Part shown: piece after piece, positions 35,321 to 42,661 of the stretch
Numbering within the stretch: position 1 is the stretch's first letter
Layout of the letters: every line of letters starts with the position of its first letter
DNA from: an uncultured Duncaniella sp.
GTDB lineage: Bacteria; Bacteroidota; Bacteroidia; Bacteroidales; Muribaculaceae
NCBI RefSeq assembly: GCF_910577345.1
Contig: NZ_CAJTMT010000008.1
Span: 50,128-114,127 of the forward strand
Direction of reading: 5' to 3'
Length of the DNA stretch: 64,000 bases
Translations under genes and position numbers: made by a program
Notes under the pieces: generated by a model
The model's input: only the letters and a program-made list of their open reading frames with translations
Database searches by the model: none
Told to the model about the DNA's origin: nothing

Positions 35321-35689
35321 TCAGTTGATGGAGTTGCCGAAGGGGAACAGGGCGAGTTTCATCAGTTTGAAGTGCTGGAGACCAAAAGGAATTCCGACTA
35401 CAGTCACGCAGAAGATGAGACCCCAGCAAAGGTGGGTCAAAGCAATCGGTATTCCACCGACAAACCACCAGATGACGTTCATTATGCCGGCGAGGCAGCC
35501 CGACGGCCATGAGGTGTCGACAATCTGTGTGCCGAAAGGCCACAGAGCAAGGGCTGCAAGTTTCAGCGTCTGGAGGCCGAAAGGTATACCGATGATTGTG
35601 ACCATCATCACCAGGCTAGAAATGGCATATTCAATGGCGATCATCAGTCCTCCGAAGACCACCCATATAATGTTGAGCAGTAAGTTCAT
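35321..35689 (-). CDS. yccF: YccF domain membrane protein
   Basis: 122 residues. Two copies of the YccF motif appear: TIIGIPFGLQTLKLAALALWPFG (~33-54) and TVVGIPFGLQHFKLMKLALFPFG (~96-118), between hydrophobic helices (LLNIIWVVFGGLMIAIEYAISSLVMMV, IMNVIWWFVGGIPIALTHLCWGLIFCV). These small inner-membrane proteins occur throughout bacteria; function is unknown. Length matches the family. Confidence 0.9.
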   Translation of the reverse strand: MNLLLNIIWVVFGGLMIAIEYAISSLVMMVTIIGIPFGLQTLKLAALALWPFGTQIVDTSWPSGCLAGIMNVIWWFVGGIPIALTHLCWGLIFCVTVVGIPFGLQHFKLMKLALFPFGNSIN

Positions 35690-35719
35690 TATGGTTGATT
35701 TTATTAGAAATCGTTTTAA

Positions 35720-36757
35720 TCAATCGGGATAGATGGCAACTTTAATCACATTGTCGTCACCTTTTTCAAACATTCGATAGGCCTCTAATGTTCCGGAGAG
35801 AGGATAGCGGTGTGTGATGAGGTGGGTGGTGTCGATTCGGCCATCAGCAATGAGGCGGAGAATCTCCTCGCAGTCACATCCGTCAACTCCACCGGTCTTG
35901 AAGGTGAGATTTTTCCCGTACATGGATGGTAGAGGAAGCGTCTGTGGCTTCTCGTAGAGGGCCACGAGAGTGACAATCGCGTTCGGTCGGGCTGCTTGCC
36001 ATGCCATTTGGAACGTATCATCCGTGCCTGCAACCTCAATGACACGGTCAGCTCCACCATTTGTGGAGACCGCCATGGCAGTATCGATACATTCTTCGGG
36101 AGCAACGACACAGACATCCGGATAATGCTCGGCTACGAAGCGTCGACGGCTGTCGTTTTTCTCACAGACGATGATGTGGCGGGGATTCTTGAGACGCAGA
36201 CATTCGAGTGTGCAAAGCCCTGTCGGTCCGGCACCGATGAGCAGCACTGTATCATCCTCCGATATTTCAGAAATCCTCACTGCCCAGAACCCAGTGGCAA
36301 GAATATCGCCGGTGAAGAGTGCCTGTTCGTCGCTTACGCTGTCGGGAATACGTGTCAATCCATTGTCGGCAAATGGGACACGGACGTATGTGGTCTGACC
36401 TCCGTCAATCCTGCATCCAAGTGCCCATCCGCCATTAGGTGCCGTGCAATTGTTGACCCATCCGTTTTTACAGAAAAAGCATTCCCCACAAAAGGTCTCG
36501 ACATTGACGGCGACTCTGTCTCCCGGTTTCACGGTTGATACGTCATTGCCAATGGATTCGACGATGCCGACCATCTCGTGTCCCACTGTAATTCCAGGTC
36601 GTGCCTGCGGAACAGCTCCGTGAAGGATGTGGATGTCCGAAGAGCAAATGCTCGCAAGAGTAATCTTCACTATAGCATCTTTCTGGTCTGAGATTTCGGG
36701 CTTTGACTTGTCAATCAATTCGAAAGTCCCGTTTTTGATATATGTCAGTGCTTTCAT
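35720..36757 (-). CDS. Zinc-dependent alcohol dehydrogenase (MDR family)
   Basis: 345 residues from MKALTYIKNGTFELI (36757); an ATG six codons upstream is possible but leaves a non-family extension. Catalytic zinc ligands sit in SICSSDIHILHG and TVGHEMVG. The four structural-zinc cysteines are in CGECFFCKNGWVNNC. The Rossmann loop is LLIGAGPTGLCTLECLRLK. It oxidises alcohols or reduces aldehydes with NAD(P); similar proteins act on small alcohols, formaldehyde or butanediol. It is divergent from the MarR-GNAT regulator, 251 bp apart, which may control it. Confidence 0.9.
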   Translation of the reverse strand: MKALTYIKNGTFELIDKSKPEISDQKDAIVKITLASICSSDIHILHGAVPQARPGITVGHEMVGIVESIGNDVSTVKPGDRVAVNVETFCGECFFCKNGWVNNCTAPNGGWALGCRIDGGQTTYVRVPFADNGLTRIPDSVSDEQALFTGDILATGFWAVRISEISEDDTVLLIGAGPTGLCTLECLRLKNPRHIIVCEKNDSRRRFVAEHYPDVCVVAPEECIDTAMAVSTNGGADRVIEVAGTDDTFQMAWQAARPNAIVTLVALYEKPQTLPLPSMYGKNLTFKTGGVDGCDCEEILRLIADGRIDTTHLITHRYPLSGTLEAYRMFEKGDDNVIKVAIYPD

Positions 36758-36944
36758 TACAAACTCAGAAATCATTAATTATGGTGTTGTATTTGAGTTT
36801 CAAACGGTTTAATTTGTATTTTAGTATACATTAATCATTGATAAGTTGGCTATTAAGACATAAAAATTTTAAGGAGGATTGTAATTGCCGATTTGAATAA
36901 TTTGAATATTTAGTACTGACGTGGAAAAATTTTATTGACGTAAT

Positions 36945-36976
36945 TTTGTCGGGATGGGAATTATTAGTAAATTTGC
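36945..36976 (+). promoter_or_regulatory. Promoter of the MarR-GNAT gene
   Basis: TTTG (36945-36948), 19 bases, TAAATTTGC (36968-36976). Full match to the Bacteroidota consensus, ending 32 bp before the start codon. Confidence 0.8.
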
Positions 36977-36989
36977 GTAATCAATTACG
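36976..36989 (+). promoter_or_regulatory. Probable MarR operator
   Basis: CGTAATCAATTACG, a perfect palindrome with 6-bp arms and a 2-bp centre. It lies directly on the predicted transcription start of the MarR-GNAT gene, a position that would give autorepression. Confidence 0.6.
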
Positions 36990-37008
36990 GAATTAACTAC
37001 GAAATTAT

Positions 37009-37962
37009 ATGGATTTCTTTGAGAAGACAGGGCCGATGGCCATAGGAAGCCGATTGAGAATGCTTACCGATATTATTACAAAGGATGCTTCGGCTATTTA
37101 TGCATTATATGGAATAGATTTTAAACCGAAGTGGTTTCCGGTCTTTTATGTTCTTGCCGATGAGCAACCGAAGAGCGTGACTGTGATTGCCAAGGAGATA
37201 GGCCAATCGCATCCATCCGTCAGTACGATTGTGAAGGAGATGATGGCAAAGGGATTGCTTGCTGAGGTCGACAATAAGATGGATCGTCGCTGCTCGCTCA
37301 TAGGATTATCGTCAGAAGGGAAGAAGGTTGCACAGGAGCTTATAGTGCTGTTGCGAGATGTCGACAGGGCAATAAGACAGGTGGCAGATGAGAGTCGGCA
37401 TGACCTCTGGGCTGCTATTGCGGAATGGGAGAGGCTGCTTGCTCAAAAATCCATTCTTTCACGGGTAGAGGATGTGAAAAGTGAGCGTGAACAGTCCGAA
37501 GTGGAGATTGTCAGCTTCCGGGAAGAATATTCGGAAGCGTTCTTCCGTCTGAATAAGGAATGGATTGAACGCTATTGGGAGCTTGAGGAACATGATATTG
37601 AAGTCCTTGAGAATCCGGATGGTATCATTGAAGATGGAGGCTACATATTTGTCGCGCTCTATGATGGACAGGCTGTCGGAGTGTGCTCATTGTCTCGAAT
37701 GGATCCATCGACCGGCTATGATTTTGAGCTGGCAAAACTTGCCGTTGATCCAAAGATACAGCGTAAGCACATCGGGTTGCGCTTGTGTGAGGCTGCATTG
37801 GAGAAGGCCCGAGAGCTGGGAGCAGAAAATATATTTCTTGAGAGCAATACGCGACTTAAGCCTGCGATTGCGCTCTACCGGAAGCTTGGTTTCAAGGAAT
37901 TGCCTGAGTTCCATCCGGCCTACGCTCGAGGTGACATACAGATGGAGATGAAATTGAATTAA
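37009..37962 (+). CDS. MarR-type regulator fused to GNAT acetyltransferase
   Basis: 317 residues. Residues ~1-150 form a MarR winged helix (WFPVFYVLADEQPKSVTVIAKEIGQSHPSVSTIVKEMMAKGLLAEVDNKMDRRCSLIGLSSEGKKVAQEL). Residues ~165-317 form a GNAT domain (YIFVALYDGQAVGVCSLSR, FELAKLAVDPKIQRKHIGLRLCEAALEKARELGAENIFLESNTRLKPAIALYRKLGF). The fusion is a known architecture (HTH regulator plus acetyltransferase), although what it acetylates is unknown. The cupin gene starts 15 bp downstream and should be co-transcribed. Confidence 0.92.
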   Translation: MDFFEKTGPMAIGSRLRMLTDIITKDASAIYALYGIDFKPKWFPVFYVLADEQPKSVTVIAKEIGQSHPSVSTIVKEMMAKGLLAEVDNKMDRRCSLIGLSSEGKKVAQELIVLLRDVDRAIRQVADESRHDLWAAIAEWERLLAQKSILSRVEDVKSEREQSEVEIVSFREEYSEAFFRLNKEWIERYWELEEHDIEVLENPDGIIEDGGYIFVALYDGQAVGVCSLSRMDPSTGYDFELAKLAVDPKIQRKHIGLRLCEAALEKARELGAENIFLESNTRLKPAIALYRKLGFKELPEFHPAYARGDIQMEMKLN

Positions 37963-37977
37963 AAAAACAGAATTAAA

Positions 37978-38316
37978 ATGGACAGAAAAATTTTTGTGCG
38001 CCGTCAGGATGCAATTAAGAAAAGATTCAAGGGGGTGAGCCTCGATTCGCTTGCTGTGGGAGAAAAGTCGATGGTGACGAAGATGAATTATGTGAAAGGT
38101 GATTTCGCAACACTTCATTCACATCCACATGAACAGTGTGGCTATGTCATATCCGGAGAGTATCATCTGATTGTGGAAGGTGATGAGAGGATTGATGTCA
38201 TCATGCATCCTGGTGATACTTACGCCATTCCGGGAAATACTCCACACTCCTTTGAGGTAATCGAAGGAGGGGAGGTCGTTGATGTCTTCACTCCACAGCG
38301 TGAAGATTATCTCTGA
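37978..38316 (+). CDS. Cupin domain protein
   Basis: 112 residues, a single double-stranded beta-helix. The metal-binding motif 1 is HSHPHEQCGYVISGEYHL, with histidines for the metal. Motif 2 is PGDTYAIPGNTPHSFEV. Small cupins of this kind serve as sensors, isomerases or dioxygenases; no substrate can be named. It is the second gene of the marR-GNAT unit and is followed by a terminator. Confidence 0.88.
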   Translation: MDRKIFVRRQDAIKKRFKGVSLDSLAVGEKSMVTKMNYVKGDFATLHSHPHEQCGYVISGEYHLIVEGDERIDVIMHPGDTYAIPGNTPHSFEVIEGGEVVDVFTPQREDYL

Positions 38317-38335
38317 TTTTTTATCAGCGGAGATG

Positions 38336-38396
38336 ATATACATGCTCTTCAGAAGTTGCATCGACATGTAGCTTCTGAAGAGTATATGTATTTTGA
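38336..38396 (+). terminator. Terminator of the marR-GNAT/cupin unit
   Basis: CTCTTCAGAAG (38345-38355) pairs perfectly with CTTCTGAAGAG (38372-38382). Outer ATACAT/ATGTAT bases extend the stem, and TATTTTGAG follows. Confidence 0.7.
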
Positions 38397-38504
38397 GGTA
38401 TGAGGAAACGATTTGGGGAAATATTGGCTGTTTATATATGAATTTGAATGGTGGATATAGTGGATTATGTGTATATTTGTACATTGAAAAATCCAATATC
38501 AAAT

Positions 38505-39341
38505 ATGAGCCACCCACTACCTGTTCATTATCACGATCAGTTGATCAATAATGGAATTCATACGAAAATAGTTACTCCCGCTGAGATAAACAGTCCGCCT
38601 GTTGATTATGCTCATAGGGATGACTACTACATATTCGGTATAATCACAGGAGGACAGTTGAAATGCAGTATTGATTTCAAGGAATACAATCTCCGGAGTG
38701 GCGACATCCATTTTATTCGTCCCGGTCAGGTCCATAGATTCATTGACTCGGAAAATTTTGAAGGGTGGATGCTCATGGCTGAAAGCGGCCTTGTGGATAG
38801 CTCCTATAAATATATCTTCGATGAAGTAGCAGTCAAAGGTATTCCGGCTACAGTTTCAATGTCTGAATCGGAGGAACTTAAATCATTGTTCCGAATAATC
38901 CATGAACGTAATGGGAATGGAGTGGATTATCCGGTGATTCGAAACCTTGTCAGTGCTTTTATCGGATTATTTGCTGAGAAATTTCAAAAAGTATGTGGTC
39001 AAAGCACTGTGTGCAACAACCGACAATTGGAGATTGTAATTCTTCTTAATTCGCATCTTGAAACGGATATTGTAAACAGCCATAGTCCGTCATATTATGC
39101 GGAAAAGTTGCATATATCACCGGTCTATCTTAATGAGGTTGTGAAAAACGTCACCGGATTAAGCGTTGGAGGTTATATTCGCAATGAGATTGTCCTCCGG
39201 GCAAAACGCTTGATGTATCACACGGATATGACGATTAAAGAAATAGCTTCATCACTCGGATTTGAGGATAATGCCTATTTCACCAGATTGTTTACAAAAG
39301 CTACGGGTCGATCACCGGTGAAGTTCCGGCAGAAACCTTGA
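38505..39341 (+). CDS. AraC family transcriptional regulator
   Basis: 278 residues from the ATG at 38505. An upstream ATG (38448) precedes the likely -7 box TATATTTG (38472-38479) and is rejected. The N-terminal part is a cupin-like sensor (YYIFGIITGGQLKCSIDFKEYNLRSGDIHFIRPGQVHRF). The C-terminal ~100 residues hold the two AraC helix-turn-helices (SPSYYAEKLHISPVYLNEVVKNVTGLSVGGYIRNEIVLRAKRLM and TIKEIASSLGFEDNAYFTRLFTKATGRSPVKFR). It probably controls the small membrane protein gene next to it; the ligand is unknown. Confidence 0.9.
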   Translation: MSHPLPVHYHDQLINNGIHTKIVTPAEINSPPVDYAHRDDYYIFGIITGGQLKCSIDFKEYNLRSGDIHFIRPGQVHRFIDSENFEGWMLMAESGLVDSSYKYIFDEVAVKGIPATVSMSESEELKSLFRIIHERNGNGVDYPVIRNLVSAFIGLFAEKFQKVCGQSTVCNNRQLEIVILLNSHLETDIVNSHSPSYYAEKLHISPVYLNEVVKNVTGLSVGGYIRNEIVLRAKRLMYHTDMTIKEIASSLGFEDNAYFTRLFTKATGRSPVKFRQKP

Positions 39342-39370
39342 TTTGTCCAATTATACACGGTTTCTGTCCA

Positions 39371-39402
39371 TTGTCGGATACTGTCAGTGTCGATAATTTT
39401 GC
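39371..39402 (+). promoter_or_regulatory. Promoter of the small membrane protein gene
   Basis: TTG (39371-39373), 20 bases, TAATTTTGC (39394-39402). It puts the transcript start near 39408 and so fixes the ATG at 39419 as start codon. Confidence 0.7.
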
Positions 39403-39418
39403 AGTCAAAAAAAGTAAA

Positions 39419-39874
39419 ATGAAAAAGATTGAAAAATTACGTATCTGCAATTGGACACTGTTATCTCTGTCGCTCTTGATGCTCGTTTCGAGTGTGGAAT
39501 TGGAATTGAACCCGGTCGGGGAAAAAGCATGGGTATGGTTACATCTCATATTTGGATGTTTTTTCACCGGATTCATACTATGGCATGTGAAGTTACATAG
39601 GAAACCGGTCGTGGATTCCGGACAGATGAAGCGTCATTATCATGGGAAAAATCTTCGTTGGCTGGGATTACTGTTTTTTCTTACATTGATAACAAGCGTA
39701 ATTGCTACTTTCTGTTGGATTGGAAGCTATATCCATACCACTATAGGAGGTATTCATGGAAAAATAGGCTTTATATTCCTGATTTTTCTGTTGTTTCATA
39801 TCAAGAACTACAGAAGATTCTACGGGGCGTGTGGGCATAATGCTGCCAAAGCTCGGGTTACGATAAATAGTTGA
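39419..39874 (+). CDS. DUF4405-like small membrane protein with helix histidines
   Basis: 151 residues from 39419 (start fixed by the promoter). Four transmembrane helices: ~9-27, ~39-58 (VWLHLIFGCFFTGFILWHVKLH), ~82-102 and ~112-130 (HGKIGFIFLIFLLFHIKNYRRFYG). Histidines inside or at the ends of helices (WLHLIF, LWHVKLH, GIHGK, LLFHIKNY) look like heme-ligand pairs of small membrane cytochromes. This resembles DUF4405/cytochrome b-like folds, but heme binding is inference. It follows the AraC gene by 77 bp on the same strand. Confidence 0.65.
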   Translation: MKKIEKLRICNWTLLSLSLLMLVSSVELELNPVGEKAWVWLHLIFGCFFTGFILWHVKLHRKPVVDSGQMKRHYHGKNLRWLGLLFFLTLITSVIATFCWIGSYIHTTIGGIHGKIGFIFLIFLLFHIKNYRRFYGACGHNAAKARVTINS

Positions 39875-39898
39875 ATCTATTTTTTACCATTCTGATTT

Positions 39899-41113
39899 TC
39901 ATGGCTGCATTTTCCGGGCGTAGGTTCTTCTGACGGCTGTGATGAACAATAGCCATGCAATAAAGCTGCACAATGCTCCAAACATGTATGCCTCGCTTAG
40001 ACCGCCGAAAAATTGCCCGATAAAACCTCCTGCAATCATTCCGGTTCCGATTCCGAGGTCATTGCTTGTTAAAAACATGGATGTCGCGGCTCCGCGATGA
40101 TGTTCCGGGGCAAGATGGACAAACATTGTGTTGAATGAGGGGTGAAGTGTTCCGTAGGTCAGCCCCTGGAGCATAGCGGTAGTTAGAAATATTACATGTC
40201 GTGATTCCACCGGAAGCAGTTTCGCCGAAGCCAAAAGCGAAAAGGTCAGCGTAGCAGCTATGAGAGCGGTCCCGATCAAGCTCAATAACTTGCCGTTGTC
40301 GACCAAACGTCCCGAGAGGGGTCGTGAGATCGCAAGTCCGAGTGCCATGACCGTAAAGTACCATCCGGCATATTGGCCAATGGAAATTTCATCTGCATAG
40401 ACGGCGATATATGTGACAGTGGCACCGTAGGGAATAAACACAAGTAATTGTGTGATTCCGACTGAAATTGCTTCCGGAATAAAGAAGTTGCGGATTGAAA
40501 GTCGATGTCTCACGAAGTGCTGTCTCGGAGGTATTCTTACCATAAAAGCCATTATTGTGCCACCGGCAGCCACTATGGAGATGATAAGAAATATGCTGTC
40601 AAATGTCAGGTGGCGGTAAGCGACCAGGGCTGCCAAAGGACCAAGGCACATGGAGAGGGTATTTGCGAGGCCATATATTCCAAGTCCTTCTCCCAGGCGT
40701 TTCTTGGGAACCATCTGGCTTACCAATGTTGTTCCTGATACGGTCGCTGTTCCGAACATCAAGCCATGAGTCAGCCTGACAATGACAAACAGTGCGATAC
40801 TTCCTGCAACTATATAGCCGCAGAACAACAGGGCAAAGCCGATATATGCGATAAGGTATATCGGGCGACGCCTGAATGTGTCAAGGAGGTATCCGGCGAC
40901 GGGGCGGACCAAAATACACGCCACCATGTAGCTCGATAGTATGAGTCCGACCGCAGAATCGTCGGCCATGAATCTGTCACGCAGATAAAAGGGCAGCAGT
41001 GGCATCAGTGCGTAGAAGCTGAGAAAGAGGAAGAAATTGGCAGCGGCTGCAAAGCAGAACCCGGGAGTGATAAGTCTGTCGGTTGTGTCGTGGATGTTCA
41101 TTTTTTTGTGCAT
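39899..41113 (-). CDS. MFS transporter
   Basis: 404 residues, twelve predicted transmembrane helices in two halves. Motif A-like sequences follow helix 2 (RPVAGYLLDTFRRRP) and helix 8 (RPLSGRLVDNGKLL). The MVPKKRLGEGLGIYGLANTLSMCLGPL and HRGAATSMFLTSNDLGIGTGMIAGGFIG segments fit the drug/metabolite efflux branch. The start lies 1 bp after the marR stop, so the two form an operon controlled by that regulator. This arrangement usually means efflux of a toxic compound that the MarR protein senses. Confidence 0.92.
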   Translation of the reverse strand: MHKKMNIHDTTDRLITPGFCFAAAANFFLFLSFYALMPLLPFYLRDRFMADDSAVGLILSSYMVACILVRPVAGYLLDTFRRRPIYLIAYIGFALLFCGYIVAGSIALFVIVRLTHGLMFGTATVSGTTLVSQMVPKKRLGEGLGIYGLANTLSMCLGPLAALVAYRHLTFDSIFLIISIVAAGGTIMAFMVRIPPRQHFVRHRLSIRNFFIPEAISVGITQLLVFIPYGATVTYIAVYADEISIGQYAGWYFTVMALGLAISRPLSGRLVDNGKLLSLIGTALIAATLTFSLLASAKLLPVESRHVIFLTTAMLQGLTYGTLHPSFNTMFVHLAPEHHRGAATSMFLTSNDLGIGTGMIAGGFIGQFFGGLSEAYMFGALCSFIAWLLFITAVRRTYARKMQP

Positions 41114-41114
41114 G

Positions 41115-41534
41115 TCATTTTTGGTGGCATATCGCTTCCAGTGTGTCCATTACAATCCTGCGATGCTCAGTACTTATAGGAGCGAGTATATCGTTGATGG
41201 TTTGTTCGGCAATTCCGATAACTGTTGTTTTGATGCTTTCGCCCTTCGGGGTAAGTTCAACAATGTTTTCTCTCCCGGACACTTCCCTGCGGTTCACGAA
41301 TCCTTTTGATTCAAGACTGTCGATTGATCGTTTTATAGCAGCTGCATCTTTCTGGAGGGCATGGGCAATGTGGATTTGACTCCTGTTACCGTCGCGGTAC
41401 AACACACGCATTACCTCATATTGGGAATATGGCAATGCTATCCCGGCGGAGGCGAGATTGTCGGAGAGCCTTGAAATCATGGTGCGCATACAGCGTTCCA
41501 TGAGATAGCCGAATTGCAAAATGTCGTTTGTCAT
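41115..41534 (-). CDS. MarR family transcriptional regulator
   Basis: 139 residues, typical length. Winged helix: YSQYEVMRVLYRDGNRSQIHIAHALQKDAAAIKRSIDSLESKGFVNRREVSGRENIVELTPKGESI. The dimerisation helices are at both ends. A perfect 40-bp palindrome covers its promoter, so it should repress itself and the MFS gene until a ligand or oxidant releases it. Cysteines are few (Cys15 and one near the C-terminus). Confidence 0.92.
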   Translation of the reverse strand: MTNDILQFGYLMERCMRTMISRLSDNLASAGIALPYSQYEVMRVLYRDGNRSQIHIAHALQKDAAAIKRSIDSLESKGFVNRREVSGRENIVELTPKGESIKTTVIGIAEQTINDILAPISTEHRRIVMDTLEAICHQK

Positions 41535-41556
41535 GATGTGATTCTGTTGAGATATA

Positions 41557-41583
41557 CAAATTTAGGGATAATTATTGACATGT
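41557..41583 (-). promoter_or_regulatory. Promoter of marR-MFS operon
   Basis: Minus strand TTG (in ATTGACA), 19 bases, TAAATTTG (41557-41564). Both boxes lie in or at the edge of the 40-bp palindrome, so a bound regulator would block RNA polymerase. Confidence 0.75.
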
Positions 41584-41600
41584 CAATAATTATCCCTAAA
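41561..41600. promoter_or_regulatory. Perfect 40-bp palindromic operator
   Basis: The left arm TTTAGGGATAATTATTGACA is followed at once by its exact reverse complement, with no spacer. It lies 27 bp upstream of marR and covers the promoter. The length and exactness are much above a minimal MarR site and may hold two overlapping dimer sites. In RNA it would also form a strong hairpin that could end the dsbA-like transcript. Confidence 0.85.
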
Positions 41601-41620
41601 AATATTTCAGCTATTGCAGG

Positions 41621-42535
41621 TCAGATGCATTTACCGGTTATGGAGTCACACATAGTGGAGCCATTGATTTCAGGTACAGCTTCTACAAAATAGCTGTTCC
41701 CTGCCGGAATAATGTTGACTTTTCCTTTTGATTTCATATCCTTTATTCGTAAATCAGCTTCTTCCATGTCCGGGAAATCAAATGCCGAGGTGATTTCGGC
41801 CAAGGCGAGACGACCGCGCTCGCGGATGAAATCGAGAATTGCGTCATCACCGTCGTCAACATTGTCGACAGGCTTGATTCTACCGTCGCTTGCCATATCT
41901 ATGACTTTGACAAAGGTATCATAATCGTTGTAGCCCCGGAGAAGTACCTGTTTGTCGCCATAGCTGACCAGACATGTCGGGAAGCCTGTCACTCCAAACA
42001 TGCGCGTCAGTTTTAAATCTTCCTTAAAAGCTTTTTCAGCGGATCCATCCTCAATGTATCCGCGAAACTTCTTGACATCCAGGCCGACCTCTTCCGCGAG
42101 TTTGTCAATCACATCGTCATGTGAGGTCATGAGATATTCCGCCGCCGATGCTTCCCTGAGTCTGCGCAGGAAGCGGTCGGCTTTTCGCTTGTCGACCATC
42201 TGGGCTGCTTTGTAGGCGATGTTTTGCGGGTATGTGGATGGGTATTCACGGGAAAAAAGCGTGAATCCCGTTCCCTTTACCGGCATACCGTGTCGGCGTG
42301 ATGCGTCCAGCCAATGTGCCTCTATCTGACGGTTGATTTGTGGAATGTCAGCATGTCCGATTCCGTTTGCCGGATCCCATTTTTCTTCGATATTCTCTAC
42401 CAATCCTCCCATCACATAGCGGAATTCAATTTCACCCGGATAATGGGTTTCGAGTTTGCGGAACACCGGTTCAAGTCCCCAGCACCATGTGCAGAGGGGA
42501 TCGGTAAAATTTGTTATGATTACTTTTTTATCCAT
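41621..42535 (-). CDS. DsbA family (FrnE-like) thiol oxidoreductase
   Basis: 304 residues, no signal peptide, so cytoplasmic. The active site is DPLCTWCWG (Cys15, Cys18) with the cis-proline loop VTGFPTCLVS (~194-203). The helical insertion between them fits the FrnE/DsbA-like subgroup. About 80 extra C-terminal residues (DDAILDFIRERGRLALAEITSAFDFPDMEEADLRIKDMKSKGKVNIIPAGNSYFV) look like a small winged helix, and the end carries CDSITGKC. Family members act in thiol-disulfide exchange under oxidative stress. A hyphenated palindrome lies 7 bp upstream, and the gene is next to marR-MFS and the CoA-disulfide reductase. Confidence 0.87.
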   Translation of the reverse strand: MDKKVIITNFTDPLCTWCWGLEPVFRKLETHYPGEIEFRYVMGGLVENIEEKWDPANGIGHADIPQINRQIEAHWLDASRRHGMPVKGTGFTLFSREYPSTYPQNIAYKAAQMVDKRKADRFLRRLREASAAEYLMTSHDDVIDKLAEEVGLDVKKFRGYIEDGSAEKAFKEDLKLTRMFGVTGFPTCLVSYGDKQVLLRGYNDYDTFVKVIDMASDGRIKPVDNVDDGDDAILDFIRERGRLALAEITSAFDFPDMEEADLRIKDMKSKGKVNIIPAGNSYFVEAVPEINGSTMCDSITGKCI

Positions 42536-42542
42536 GATTAGA

Positions 42543-42569
42543 TGATTATTGTTGATTAATCAATAATCA
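42543..42569. promoter_or_regulatory. Palindrome upstream of the DsbA-like gene
   Basis: TGATTATTG (42543-42551) and CAATAATCA (42561-42569) surround TTGATTAAT, and the core TTGATTAATCAA is itself symmetric. Half sites ATTATTG/CAATAAT also occur in the marR operator palindrome, so the same regulator may bind both. Confidence 0.55.
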
Positions 42570-42611
42570 CAACGCTGTCATCACGGAAAAGTTCAACGGC
42601 GGTAAAATGAG

Positions 42612-42650
42612 AGAGGGCTGTGACTCCATGTCAAGGAAGTCACAGCCCAT
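42612..42650 (-). terminator. Terminator of the CoA-disulfide reductase gene
   Basis: GGGCTGTGACT (42615-42625) and AGTCACAGCCC (42638-42648) are perfect complements around a 12-base loop. The hairpin lies 12 bp after the stop on the minus strand. Confidence 0.75.
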
Positions 42651-42661
42651 GAGTGAGGCAA

